Assembly: GCA_964412555.1 (NCBI GenBank)
Contig: CAYPPG010000072.1
Coordinates: forward strand, 1 to 35,843
Direction of reading: 5' to 3'
Length of the DNA: 35,843 bases
Source of the DNA: CAYPPG01 sp964412555
Lineage (GTDB): Bacteria > Hinthialibacterota > Hinthialibacteria > Hinthialibacterales > Hinthialibacteraceae
How positions within the stretch are numbered: position 1 is the stretch's first letter; every line of letters begins with the position of its first letter. Positions 7,802 through 16,600 of the stretch are shown here, piece by piece. A program made the translations under genes and the position numbers. The notes under the pieces are model-generated. The model was not told where the DNA came from and did not search any database. It saw only the letters and a program-made list of their open reading frames with translations.

Positions 7802-9097
7802 ATGGCGACAGAACCGAACGCTGACAAGAATTCCAACTCGAAACCGCACAAATCTTCGAAGTCTGTTTCGCAGAAAAAAACGCCTGCCGCCAATTCGAAA
7901 AGCGGAAAGGGGTCTGCGAAAAAAGAAGCCGCTCAATTACTGGCCGCACTCAAGAAGAAATATCCCGATAAATCCCCGGATGAGTTAAAAATACAACTGA
8001 AAAAACTGCTCGCAAAAAGAAAAGAGAAAGGAATAGATTCATCTCATCCTAGCAATTATGAATCGGTTGATTCTACAGCATCCACTCCCCAAAAAACAGA
8101 TGCGCAATCTTCTCAAAAAGAGGATGAGGAAAAAGCAGGAATATTCACTCAAAAACGCGAACCCCGCACCGAGATCATTTCGAAAATTTTTTACAAACAA
8201 GCGCATCAAAAACTGTTCAAACAATATTTTTTGCATATCTTTTTCCTATTGATCATTTTTCTATTTGCAGGATACAGCATTTATGGATTTGCCAACTATC
8301 GCATTACTGAAAGCAAGATCATGAATTCTGCAACGCTCGGTCTGGAAGCGCTCGGTAATGACCAACTTGATAAGGCTCGATCTCTTTTCGACCAAACCCT
8401 TTCTATGTATCGTTATCTCTCAACAAAATATTCGCCCCTTTTCTGGAGACCAACAGGACAAATCTATGCGCTCATGCTTCGCACCGCACAAGGATGGAGA
8501 AGCCTGGGAAATTACCCAAAAGCACTTGAGACGTTCCATTATATTTGTATGAACTTAAACTACGACCCGGATTTATCCCTAAAAAGCATGTTGGAAGAAA
8601 ACCTCATTGAATTCATCGACGAGAGTCATTGGGGTGAAGAAACCATGAGTGAAATTTATCACTATCTATTACAACAGGATCCTTCTGTATGGGGTGAACT
8701 AGGTGAATTCCATGTACAAACGACCGAACGGGCAGGCTTAGTTGCTGTTCCCATACGGGAACGGTACCAGAAGGCCGATGTGGTAGTGTACGGAACACCC
8801 CAGATCGAAACGGAATCTACCGAAAAAATATTTTCGGTAGACGGTATCATTTTTTATAAAATCGATCGAGTTCAAGGAAAAATAATCTTCGACTATCCGG
8901 CTTTGTCCGAAACGCATCAAAAACATCTTGATTGGTATCTCAAAAAGAACGATCCGTGCCTGATTTTTGGTCAAAATGTTGACGAAGAAGGCAAAAAAGC
9001 TACTTTAAACAGTATTCATGGGATTCTATCCAGTGAAAGTTATGTAGTTGACGATTTCAATAGTTTAATTCAACAGCAATCCAATTCTATCAATTGA
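7802..9097 (+). CDS. Membrane-anchored TPR-like protein of unknown function, with Lys/Ser-rich cytoplasmic tail
   Basis: This protein has 431 residues. The first 125 or so are charged and low in complexity (Lys, Ser, Gln), with a short amphipathic helix at about 42-72 (KEAAQLLAALKKKY). A single strong membrane segment lies at about 142-163 (YFLHIFFLLIIFLFAGYSIY). The basic N-terminus suggests an N-in, C-out single-pass protein. Helices at about 170-260 resemble TPR units (LEALGNDQLDKARSLFDQTL, then WRSLGNYPKALETFHYI). The C-terminal part (about 300-431) looks beta-rich and is not recognised. The ribosome-binding site is weak. The gene lies upstream of the tad operon on the same strand, but an 850-bp gap with its own promoter separates them. 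A role in the secretion apparatus is only a guess. Confidence 0.65.
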   Translation: MATEPNADKNSNSKPHKSSKSVSQKKTPAANSKSGKGSAKKEAAQLLAALKKKYPDKSPDELKIQLKKLLAKRKEKGIDSSHPSNYESVDSTASTPQKTDAQSSQKEDEEKAGIFTQKREPRTEIISKIFYKQAHQKLFKQYFLHIFFLLIIFLFAGYSIYGFANYRITESKIMNSATLGLEALGNDQLDKARSLFDQTLSMYRYLSTKYSPLFWRPTGQIYALMLRTAQGWRSLGNYPKALETFHYICMNLNYDPDLSLKSMLEENLIEFIDESHWGEETMSEIYHYLLQQDPSVWGELGEFHVQTTERAGLVAVPIRERYQKADVVVYGTPQIETESTEKIFSVDGIIFYKIDRVQGKIIFDYPALSETHQKHLDWYLKKNDPCLIFGQNVDEEGKKATLNSIHGILSSESYVVDDFNSLIQQQSNSIN

Positions 9098-9299
9098 TAG
9101 GATATTCTTTTATTCAGATCCAAAAAAGTCACCCATCAATAAATACAATAAAATGTTACAGTTCCCCACATGTTTACGAATAAAATAAAAAATAATTATT
9201 CTCTACACCTGTACACAATAAAATCTGATTTCACTCACTTTATGCATGAAAGTCCAGAAAAAAAATACGCTTTATAGGGGAGAATACCATTAAAAAAAG

Positions 9300-9328
9300 T
9301 TGTCAAAAATTGGCAAGTAAGGTATACT
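9300..9328 (+). promoter_or_regulatory. Strong sigma70-type promoter candidate for the tad operon
   Basis: TTGTCA and TATACT are separated by exactly 17 nt, each one or two bases from consensus. Transcription from here would produce a leader of about 615 nt before the secretin gene, containing the pseudoknot. Confidence 0.6.
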
Positions 9329-9536
9329 TTTCATGATTCATCTTGTAAAATGAATTGAGAATCAAAATTAAAGAAGAAGGAAGGAGGCAACCATTCTGGG
9401 TGAATGGTTGACTTATCAACTTTGATTAAATAAGTTGGATAGAAGAAAATTTTTTTGTTCGCGAATTTTACTTGTATTGGTAAAGTTTTAACAAAAAAGC
9501 AAAAATGTCTAGAATCTATTAGGATGGAAGTGATTT

Positions 9537-9623
9537 AGAGGGAGAGTTTCTGTAAAAGAATAACCCTTCCCTTATAAAAATCGATGAACCTTCAGTATGG
9601 TGACTCTCCCTCTCTCGATTTTT
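9537..9623 (+). ncRNA. H-type pseudoknot RNA in the tad leader (candidate cis-regulatory element)
   Basis: Stem 1 is a perfect 11 bp: AGAGGGAGAGT (9537-9547) with ACTCTCCCTCT (9603-9613). Inside its 55-nt loop, AAAAATCGA (9576-9584) is perfectly complementary to TCGATTTTT (9615-9623), one nucleotide past stem 1. This gives a 9-bp stem 2. Two long perfect helices in pseudoknot topology are unlikely by chance in a noncoding stretch. Compact pseudoknots of this sort occur in several riboswitches, but I could not match it to a named class. Confidence 0.6.
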
Positions 9624-9768
9624 GGAGATAACACGCTACAGGAGAAAAACTTAAATACATTAAAGTATTTATAAAATCCGTCGAGATGAAAGAGTAAGAT
9701 TCTTTTACAAAACAACAAAGTCCTAAACACTAGACAAGAAACAGAAATGAACGAAAATGAGACATTCA

Positions 9769-9811
9769 GGTAACAGCTCACTGGGTTACCGTAAAGGTTG
9801 AACTCATTTAC
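9769..9811 (+). promoter_or_regulatory. Two small hairpins upstream of the secretin gene
   Basis: GGTAAC (9769-9774) pairs with GTTACC (9785-9790) around a 10-nt loop. GTAAA (9791-9795) pairs with TTTAC (9807-9811). They lie 140-180 nt before the secretin start. Function unknown; short stems may be chance. Confidence 0.3.
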
Positions 9812-9950
9812 GAATAAGTGGATTCTCAAATGATCATTGCAAATGGGGTTCGATTCCTGCAGGGTTGTGATGGACGCGATTCATGGAGTTTTATTACGCC
9901 AATGAATCCAGGTCTGGACTGTTGGCCAAACACGTATTTGGGGACAAATT

Positions 9951-11351
9951 ATGAAGCAGGATATACGAAGTCTCATTCTATTGACCGCAGTAATAAGCAT
10001 TCTTTTCCTCCCTCAAACGGCTGGAACTGTATCCACGATCAGCAAGCTTGTTTCGAGTACGGAACGAATCGATATTGTTGTCAATAAATCCCATCTCATT
10101 TCTTTGAATTGTCCGGCCAGCCGAATTTCGGTTGTCGCTCCGGACATTGCGGATGTCCAAATCCTTGATCCAAAACAAATACTGATCACGGGAAAAACTG
10201 TCGGTGAAACCAGTCTGTTGATTTGGATGGAAGATGAAAAGACCCGCATGATCGACATTTCTGTTTCCTGGAACACAGGACAAATACAAAAAATAATAAA
10301 CGATACCTTGCCAGACAGTGCAATCGAAACAGTGTCCTTAGAAAATGGAGTTGCATTGAAGGGTCATGTTGCTTCGGAAGACAATGTTGGCCATGCCGTG
10401 GAAATTGCGCAGTCCTATGCGCCCAAAGTTGTGAATTTTCTCGAAGTTCCGGGTGTGCATCAGGTATTGCTGAAAGTCAAGGTGGCGGAGGTGGCCCGTT
10501 CGTTTCGTCAGGAAGAGGGATTTAATTTCCTCTTCAACAACGAATCGTTATCGGTCGGTCAAAAATTAGGAGGGCTTGTTGCAGGAGATTTTTCGCCAGG
10601 AGGCGATCTAGAAATCAGTGACGCGGTAACCTTGTTTTTTGGAATTCCGGATGAAGACATTCAAGGATTCATCCAAGCGTTGAAAACCAGGGGTTTGATC
10701 AGTATCCTTGCCGAGCCGAATTTAATCGCCCGGAGTGGGGAATCCGCCAGCTTTCTTGCTGGTGGAGAGTTTCCGATTCCGGTGGCTCAAGGTGGTTTTT
10801 CCAATGCCATTTCAATCGAATATAAAGAATTCGGTGTTCGTTTGAATTTTACTCCGACCGTATTGAAGGATGAACTCATTCATCTGGATATCGAACCGGA
10901 AGTCAGTGATTTGGATTTCACCCAAGGGATTAAATTAAGCGGATTCGTCGTTCCTGTTATCACGACAAGGCGCGCCCAGACAGTCGTACAGCTTCGAAGC
11001 GGTCAAACGTTCGCGATTGCGGGATTGATCAGCAAATCCAAGCAAAAGGCTATGCGGAAAATTCCCGGATTGGGGGAAATTCCGATACTAGGGGGATTGT
11101 TCCGCGGCAAAGAAATCGACGAAAAAGAGACCGAATTGTTGATCATGGTCACACCTTATCTTATTGCGCCAATCGAAGAAAACGCGCAAACCCCTATCCC
11201 AAGTGATTCCGTGGAGCAAATTATGGAAAAAATGGATGAATCCGAGAAAGAATGGAATCCGTTTTCCTCCGAATCTTCGAATGAATCTCAACAATCCACC
11301 ACTGACGCCATGCTGAAAAGTCGAGGTATAAGTCCGAACAAGAAATACTGA
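9951..11351 (+). CDS. rcpA: Tad pilus outer-membrane secretin (RcpA/CpaC family)
   Basis: This 466-residue protein forms the outer-membrane ring through which Tad (Flp) pili or the associated secretion system exit. A signal peptide covers about 1-25 (LILLTAVISILFLPQTAG). Residues about 38-110 are the N-terminal secretin-associated domain (VVNKSHLISLNCPASRISVV), followed by a BON-like segment (about 115-155). The secretin core runs from about 160 to 410. It has the signature VPVITTRRAQTVVQLRSGQT, then GLISKSKQKAMRKIPGLGEI and PILGGLFRG, and ends ETELLIMVTPYLI. It leads an operon of seven genes. CpaB, which usually precedes it, and a prepilin are missing from the window. The start at 9951 has a weak ribosome-binding site but gives a proper signal peptide. 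Confidence 0.92.
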   Translation: MKQDIRSLILLTAVISILFLPQTAGTVSTISKLVSSTERIDIVVNKSHLISLNCPASRISVVAPDIADVQILDPKQILITGKTVGETSLLIWMEDEKTRMIDISVSWNTGQIQKIINDTLPDSAIETVSLENGVALKGHVASEDNVGHAVEIAQSYAPKVVNFLEVPGVHQVLLKVKVAEVARSFRQEEGFNFLFNNESLSVGQKLGGLVAGDFSPGGDLEISDAVTLFFGIPDEDIQGFIQALKTRGLISILAEPNLIARSGESASFLAGGEFPIPVAQGGFSNAISIEYKEFGVRLNFTPTVLKDELIHLDIEPEVSDLDFTQGIKLSGFVVPVITTRRAQTVVQLRSGQTFAIAGLISKSKQKAMRKIPGLGEIPILGGLFRGKEIDEKETELLIMVTPYLIAPIEENAQTPIPSDSVEQIMEKMDESEKEWNPFSSESSNESQQSTTDAMLKSRGISPNKKY

Positions 11352-11447
11352 TCTCCAATAAACTCATTTTCACGCAAGAGTTGGAGTGGATGATTAGCCA
11401 TCTCTTTGATTGCGGTTTATAATGTAGGAGTAGGAGAAAAAAAGAAG

Positions 11448-12683
11448 ATGACTACTTCCATGCCAATGCCTCATAACGGCCCAAGTAAAAAATATACCGC
11501 CGTTATCATTGACCGTAATCATACGGATTTGGTTCTTTGCAACAAAGTTCTCACGGCGACCAATATGATCGAGGTCGCTGGTGAAACAACCTCATTTGCC
11601 TTGGCCTCTTCTCTGGTAGACCGTCATAAACCTGATTATGCAATCATCGCGATCGGGGAAACTCCTGATTCCGAAGCCGAGTTGATCGAAAAAATACAAA
11701 AAAAGCATTCGACGATTAAAATCATTGCCGTCAGTGAAGAGGAAGATACGGATTTAATTCTACGATGTTTCAGAGCCGGCGCCGATGAATTTCTGCTGAA
11801 ACCGTTACAACCGGAAGAATTGATCCCGGTATTTGAACGGTTGCAGGCTCGCAAACCCCTTGTGCCAATGGAGACAACCCAAAAAAAGGGTAAGATCATT
11901 GTTTTTTGGGGAACTCGGGGGGGGTGTGGTACCACTACGTTGGCTTGCAATGCGGCAATATCGATGCAAAAAACACATTCAACAATCTTATTGGATTTTC
12001 ATTTTGCTCAGGGTGATCTCTCGGTGCACCTGGATCTTCATCCGAATTTGTCTCTCCTCGATTTAGCCGATAACACAAACGAACTGGATGAGACGATGAT
12101 CGAAAGCATCACCACGTCTCACTCCAGTGGGTTGAAATTGTTGGTTCAACCATTGGATCAGCAGCCCACTCCTTTGAGTAATCAGGAGATCGATAAAATC
12201 TTGAAAATATTACTCTATAAATACGAGTATATTCTTATCGACATCGGTCACGACGATTATTTCGCCTCGTTACTTGCCCACTACGCAAATCGATATTGTA
12301 TTATCATTACGCAGGATCTTCCGGCGGTTTTTATGACGACCCGAAAGCTTCAAGTGTTACAGGATGCAGGTTGTAGTTCCTCACAGATGGTTTTGGTAGT
12401 CAATCGATATTCAAAAAGCAGTTCCGTCACATTAAGCCGGATTAGTAAGGCCATTCGAAAGAGTGAGTTTACGACAATTCGTCTGGATGAGAAAAAAGTA
12501 TTATCGGCCACGAACCAGGGAATCCCTCTTGAGGAAGTATCTAAGTACGGAAAAGCATTCAAAGATCTACAAAAACTAGTGGAAAATCTTCAAAAACCGA
12601 TTCAAGAAGACGAAATGGCTTCTGAGCATGAAAATTTACTGTCGGAATTCGAACTGGATACTACGGCAGTAGCTAAAGTGTAA
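11448..12683 (+). CDS. tadZ: TadZ/CpaE-like localisation ATPase with pseudo-receiver domain
   Basis: From the ATG at 11448 (ribosome-binding site GTAGGAG) the protein has 411 residues; the frame extends upstream only to a TTG. Residues about 12-130 form a receiver-like fold. At the phosphoacceptor position it reads YAIIAIGE with no Asp, so it is a pseudo-receiver, as usual in TadZ. Residues about 148-385 form a MinD/ParA-type domain. The deviant Walker A is GTRGGCGTTT at 155-164, where Arg replaces the usual signature Lys. Strand TILLDFHFAQGDLSVHLDL corresponds to the Walker A' region. TadZ places the Tad machine in the cell, often at a pole. The degenerate nucleotide site suggests weak or altered ATP hydrolysis. 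Confidence 0.88.
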   Translation: MTTSMPMPHNGPSKKYTAVIIDRNHTDLVLCNKVLTATNMIEVAGETTSFALASSLVDRHKPDYAIIAIGETPDSEAELIEKIQKKHSTIKIIAVSEEEDTDLILRCFRAGADEFLLKPLQPEELIPVFERLQARKPLVPMETTQKKGKIIVFWGTRGGCGTTTLACNAAISMQKTHSTILLDFHFAQGDLSVHLDLHPNLSLLDLADNTNELDETMIESITTSHSSGLKLLVQPLDQQPTPLSNQEIDKILKILLYKYEYILIDIGHDDYFASLLAHYANRYCIIITQDLPAVFMTTRKLQVLQDAGCSSSQMVLVVNRYSKSSSVTLSRISKAIRKSEFTTIRLDEKKVLSATNQGIPLEEVSKYGKAFKDLQKLVENLQKPIQEDEMASEHENLLSEFELDTTAVAKV

Positions 12684-12712
12684 CCGTTCAACTATGGGGT
12701 GGATTTAGAATT

Positions 12713-14062
12713 ATGGATACAACTGTTCCGGTAAAAGCCGTTGAGCAAAGCCCGGCGCGCATGGCCAGCCGTAAAGCCATGTATCAAAAAATCAAATCGG
12801 ATGTGCACCGCCGATTGATCGACCGGTTGGATTTAGGTCAAATTACAGAAGAAAACAAAGATGTCGTTCGGCGGCAGGTTCGGCCGACTGTCGTAGAATT
12901 GATCAATATCCAACAAGCGCCGCTGAACGGACAAGAGAGAAATTTGTTGGTCGATGAAGTCTTGGATGAAGTGTTCGGATTCGGACCGCTGGAAACACTG
13001 TTAAAAGATACACAAATTTCCGATATCCTCATCAATAACGCCAAAGAAGTCTATATCGAGAAACACGGAAAATTGCAAAAAGCGGAAATCGATTTTCGTG
13101 ATGACCGTCATTTGATGCAAATCATCGACCGGATTGTTTCCCGAATCGGACGCCGAGTGGATGAGACTTCGCCGATGGTCGACGCCCGTCTACCGGACGG
13201 TTCCCGCGTCAACGCGATTATCCCTCCTTTGGCATTGAACGGTCCTTGTATGTCGATTCGCCGATTCGGAGTCAATCCGCTCAAATTGGAGGATCTTCTC
13301 GATTTCGGCGCTCTCACCACTGAGATGATCGAATTTCTGGAAGGGGCTGTTCGAGCCAAACAAAATATTATCATCTCCGGAGGAACCGGTTCCGGGAAAA
13401 CAACACTTCTCAATATTCTGACTTCTTTCATTCCTCCCTATGAACGCATCATTACCATCGAGGATGCTGCGGAACTGATTCTGCAGCAGCCTCATGTCGT
13501 CCGCTTGGAAACCCGGCCGCCGAACATCGAAGGGCATGGCGCCATAACGCAACGCGATCTTTTGTTCAACACATTGCGAATGCGTCCGGATCGAATCATT
13601 CTCGGAGAGGTGCGTGGAGCGGAAGCATTGGACATGTTGCAAGCCATGAATACCGGACATGAAGGCTCTTTAACTACCATTCACGCCAACAATCCGCGTG
13701 ACGGATTGAGTCGCATTGAAATGATGGTTTCGATGAGTGGGTTGGAAATCCCGGTTCGTGTGGTTCGCCAACAGATCAGCTCCGCCGTGGATATCATTGT
13801 GCAAGGCTCCCGTTTGATCGACGGAACTCGGCGAATCACGTCGATTTCGGAAATTGTCGGAATGGAAGGGGATGTCGTTACGATGCAGGAAATATTCCAA
13901 TTCAAGCAAGAAACGGTCGATCCGAAAGGAAAAGTCCATGGTGCTTTTGTGGCAACCGGCGTACGGCCAAAAGCGATGGCCCGCATGGATGCAGCCGGTG
14001 TGCGGCTTTCACCGGAAATCTTCTATCCAGGAGAAAAACTGCGTGTGGGAGATGAACAATGA
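12713..14062 (+). CDS. tadA: Tad secretion ATPase (TadA/CpaF family)
   Basis: This 449-residue hexameric ATPase powers pilus assembly or secretion. It has an N-terminal all-alpha region, then a PAS-like N-domain (VFGFGPLETLLKDTQISDIL). The RecA-like core carries Walker A GGTGSGKT (223-230), the Asp box EDAAEL (about 250-255), HVVRLETRPPN, Walker B-type ILGEVRG (296-302) and the His box TTIHANNPRD. All catalytic motifs are intact and the length is normal. It overlaps tadB by 4 bp (ATGA), which implies translational coupling. Confidence 0.95.
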   Translation: MDTTVPVKAVEQSPARMASRKAMYQKIKSDVHRRLIDRLDLGQITEENKDVVRRQVRPTVVELINIQQAPLNGQERNLLVDEVLDEVFGFGPLETLLKDTQISDILINNAKEVYIEKHGKLQKAEIDFRDDRHLMQIIDRIVSRIGRRVDETSPMVDARLPDGSRVNAIIPPLALNGPCMSIRRFGVNPLKLEDLLDFGALTTEMIEFLEGAVRAKQNIIISGGTGSGKTTLLNILTSFIPPYERIITIEDAAELILQQPHVVRLETRPPNIEGHGAITQRDLLFNTLRMRPDRIILGEVRGAEALDMLQAMNTGHEGSLTTIHANNPRDGLSRIEMMVSMSGLEIPVRVVRQQISSAVDIIVQGSRLIDGTRRITSISEIVGMEGDVVTMQEIFQFKQETVDPKGKVHGAFVATGVRPKAMARMDAAGVRLSPEIFYPGEKLRVGDEQ

Positions 14063-15030
14063 GTCCGCAAATTGTTGTCGGGATCGTATTTCTTTGTACT
14101 TTTCTCTTTATTTTCGGGGTAGGTTTTTTCATCAAAGCGATGTTTTCATCCGAGAGCATGGCGGTCAATCGGCGATTTGAAGCCATGAACAAAAAAACTC
14201 CGACAATCAACTTCAATGAACAGGCGCTATCTTTGCTTCGAAAAGAAAAAGATTGGGAAAACTACACCATTTTTTCCGATTTTCCTCCCTTTTTGAATTT
14301 GCCGGTGCTCTTCCTTCAGGCGGGTGTGAATTATGATGTTGGTACCTGGCTTCTCACGACCTTCTCCATCGCCGCTATGGTTGGTTTTATGGCGTGGTTT
14401 GTCACGGCCAAGATTTTGCTTTCCTTGGTTGTATTTGTATTTGCCGTAACCTTTTCCTATCTGATGATTTTGTATAAACGGAAACAGCGTATTTCGCGTT
14501 TCGAATCTGATTTCGCCCATGCACTGGAAATCATCAGCCGTTCCTTACGGGCAGGCCACCCCTTTTCGATGGGACTCAAAATGGTTGCCACAGAGCTTCC
14601 CGATCCGATCGGTATTGAATTCGGTCAGGTATTTCGTGAGCAACAAATGGGATTACCACTGGAGGATTCACTTCGCGCGATGACCCAACGGGTACCCTTG
14701 CTGGACCTTCGTTTCTTTGTGCTTACCATCATGATTCATCAGCAGGTCGGGGGAGATTTGGCCGAGGTATTGGACAAATTGTCCAACGTCATCCGGGAGC
14801 GATTCAAAATTCTTGGACAGGTGAAAGCGCTAACTGCGGAAGGCCGGCTTTCGGGATGGGTGTTGTGCCTTCTCCCTTTTTTTGTGTTTGGCATCATCAT
14901 GGTTGTCAATCCGGGATATATTACCGTCTTGGTGAAAACAGAGATTGGTAGAAAAATGTTGTACGGCGCGATCGCCTTGCAAATCATTGGAGTTTTCGTG
15001 ATTCGTAAAATCGTCAATATCAAGGTGTAA
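14059..15030 (+). CDS. tadB: Tad inner-membrane platform protein TadB
   Basis: This protein has 323 residues. An N-terminal membrane segment (about 5-28) and a hydrophobic pair (about 95-145) precede a T2SSF (GspF-like) cytoplasmic domain at about 155-285. That domain contains FESDFAHALEIISRSLRAGH and the typical QVGGDLAEVLDKLSNVIRER. Two further membrane segments follow at the C-terminus. With TadC it forms the platform that TadA works on. The start codon overlaps the tadA stop, and tadC follows after 2 nt. Confidence 0.93.
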   Translation: MSPQIVVGIVFLCTFLFIFGVGFFIKAMFSSESMAVNRRFEAMNKKTPTINFNEQALSLLRKEKDWENYTIFSDFPPFLNLPVLFLQAGVNYDVGTWLLTTFSIAAMVGFMAWFVTAKILLSLVVFVFAVTFSYLMILYKRKQRISRFESDFAHALEIISRSLRAGHPFSMGLKMVATELPDPIGIEFGQVFREQQMGLPLEDSLRAMTQRVPLLDLRFFVLTIMIHQQVGGDLAEVLDKLSNVIRERFKILGQVKALTAEGRLSGWVLCLLPFFVFGIIMVVNPGYITVLVKTEIGRKMLYGAIALQIIGVFVIRKIVNIKV

Positions 15031-15032
15031 TC

Positions 15033-15959
15033 ATGGCTATTCTAATCGGTGCACTCAGTTTTATCACCATTTTCTTTCTTATCTTGGCAGTAGCCACATT
15101 TTCAGGTATTTTGAAGCACCCGGTCGACAAACGTATCGATCATGTGCGAATGGGCAAGAAGATGCCCCATGCCGAATCATCCTTTCTCACAAAAGAAAAA
15201 GAGAGCAATGTCTTCTCGACGTTGGGAGAACGAGTTGCTCCTATCGATCCCGAGCAGAAAATTGACAGCAAACAACGGCTGGCGATGGCGGGATTTTACA
15301 GCGACCGAGCTTATTTTAATTTTTGGGGATTTAAAATCGCCTTGATGATCCTTTTGCCGATTCTACTTGTCGCTTTGCTTATTTATATGAAGGTCTCTCC
15401 CGTGAAAATGCTTATGCCTACTTTTATGGCCTTCGGTTTCGGTTTGTTCATTCCCGATCTTTTCATTTACTGGAAAAAGAAAAATCGTCACGAGCAACTC
15501 TTTTGCGGCTTGCCGGATGCATTGGACTTGTTGGTTGTTTGTGTCGAGTCGGGTTTGGGACTCGATGCCGCCATGCAAAAAGTCAGTGAAGAATTGCACA
15601 TGAGCAACCGGGTGTTAAGTGAGGAATTCCACATTACCGTTTCAGCCGTCCGGCTGGGAAAAGCGAGAAACGATGCTTTGCATGAATTGGGTGAACGAAC
15701 TGGGTTTACCGATTTGAAGACATTATCCGCCGTACTGATTCAAGCCAGTAAATTCGGGACGAGTGTCGCGCAAGCCTTGCGGGTTCATTCCGAAGATTTA
15801 CGTACGCGCAGGCGTCAGCGTGCGGAAGAATTGGCCGCCAAAACCACGGTCAAGTTGATTTTCCCGCTCGTATTCTTTATTTTTCCGTCCATTTTTGTCG
15901 TGTTGGGTGGTCCGGCTGTCATTCGCATCATGGATACGTTCATGAGCAAATCGTTTTAA
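15033..15959 (+). CDS. tadC: Tad inner-membrane platform protein TadC
   Basis: This 308-residue protein is the second GspF-like platform component. It has membrane segments at about 2-24, 100-150 and 280-303, and a T2SSF domain at about 155-275. That domain includes LPDALDLLVVCVESGLGLDA, VRLGKARNDALHELGERTG and ASKFGTSVAQALRVHSEDLR. It starts 2 nt after tadB, so the two are surely co-translated. It is the usual length for TadC. Confidence 0.93.
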   Translation: MAILIGALSFITIFFLILAVATFSGILKHPVDKRIDHVRMGKKMPHAESSFLTKEKESNVFSTLGERVAPIDPEQKIDSKQRLAMAGFYSDRAYFNFWGFKIALMILLPILLVALLIYMKVSPVKMLMPTFMAFGFGLFIPDLFIYWKKKNRHEQLFCGLPDALDLLVVCVESGLGLDAAMQKVSEELHMSNRVLSEEFHITVSAVRLGKARNDALHELGERTGFTDLKTLSAVLIQASKFGTSVAQALRVHSEDLRTRRRQRAEELAAKTTVKLIFPLVFFIFPSIFVVLGGPAVIRIMDTFMSKSF

Positions 15960-15974
15960 CAGGAGGCAACAATT

Positions 15975-16595
15975 ATGAATCGATTTTGGATCATGCTATG
16001 GATTTTCCCGTTGTTTTTGAGTTGCCAATCCCTTCCGAAGGAGCAAGGTCTCGTCAAACTGGAAGGCCATCCCGTCGAATTTTCCGTAAACGGCGCATTC
16101 AAGGAAATGATCCATAATGCCCAGCAACCGGAATTGACTCTCGGAACCGTATATTTTGATTTCGACGAGGCAAATCTTTCAGATCATTCCAAAAAAACTC
16201 TCGATTCCATTGTCCCGGAAATCGGTATCCGGCAAGGGCCTGTGATCGTCGAAGGCCATGCCGATCATGTCAATACAGATGCCTACAACCAAAAACTGGG
16301 ATATGCACGTGCTCTTATCGTCGCCGATTACCTGAAAAGCGCCGGTGTATGGGAAGAACGTCTCTATGTTCGCAGTTTTGGGGAAAACCGTCCCACAACA
16401 ACAAATTGGTCGGACGAAGGCCGGATGATGAACCGGCGAGTCGTGATCAAGATATACCCACAAGGAGAGGGAATGAGCGGAACGGATGCGGAACGGGCGA
16501 TCAAAGCCATGCAAAGCACCGAGAAAAAGTCCGCGGATGGGAATCAAGCGGAATTGATGTTGAATATCGGCGAAAGCAGCGGAGGTGGAGAGTAA
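15975..16595 (+). CDS. OmpA-like peptidoglycan-associated lipoprotein of the tad operon
   Basis: This protein has 206 residues. The signal peptide ends in a lipobox (PLFLSCQS, Cys about residue 17), so it is probably a lipoprotein of the outer membrane. Residues about 52-158 form an OmpA C-terminal domain: TVYFDFDEANLSDHSKKTL, VEGHADHVNTDAYNQKLGYA-A, then YVRSFGENRP and a final MMNRRVVIKI. The peptidoglycan-contacting Asp and Arg are present (the first D in GHADH and the R of NRRV). A strong AGGAGG site lies 9 nt before the start. It may anchor the secretin complex to the wall. Confidence 0.88.
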   Translation: MNRFWIMLWIFPLFLSCQSLPKEQGLVKLEGHPVEFSVNGAFKEMIHNAQQPELTLGTVYFDFDEANLSDHSKKTLDSIVPEIGIRQGPVIVEGHADHVNTDAYNQKLGYARALIVADYLKSAGVWEERLYVRSFGENRPTTTNWSDEGRMMNRRVVIKIYPQGEGMSGTDAERAIKAMQSTEKKSADGNQAELMLNIGESSGGGE

Positions 16596-16600
16596 AAATT

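Larger units (their letters stand above)
9098..9950 (+). other. Long AT-rich intergenic leader of the tad operon
   Basis: No convincing gene is seen in these 853 bp on either strand; the minus-strand frame at 9572-9829 lacks recognisable features. The region holds a sigma70-like promoter (9300-9328), an AGGAGG site at about 9380 followed only by a tiny frame, an H-type pseudoknot (9537-9623) and two small hairpins (9769-9811). A Flp-type pilin gene, common at this position in tad loci, is absent. Confidence 0.6.

Noticed and set aside
9572..9829. Minus-strand 85-codon frame in the tad leader
   Set aside because: It has skewed Phe/Leu/Ser content typical of AT-rich noncoding DNA, no ribosome-binding site, and it overlaps the pseudoknot.
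9849..9870. tRNA-like T-arm (GGTTCGATTCC) in the tad leader
   Set aside because: The flanking bases do not make a proper T stem, and no anticodon or acceptor stem could be fitted.
9818..10087. Plus-strand 89-codon frame overlapping the start of rcpA
   Set aside because: It overlaps the secretin signal-peptide region out of frame and shows no domain or convincing ribosome-binding site.
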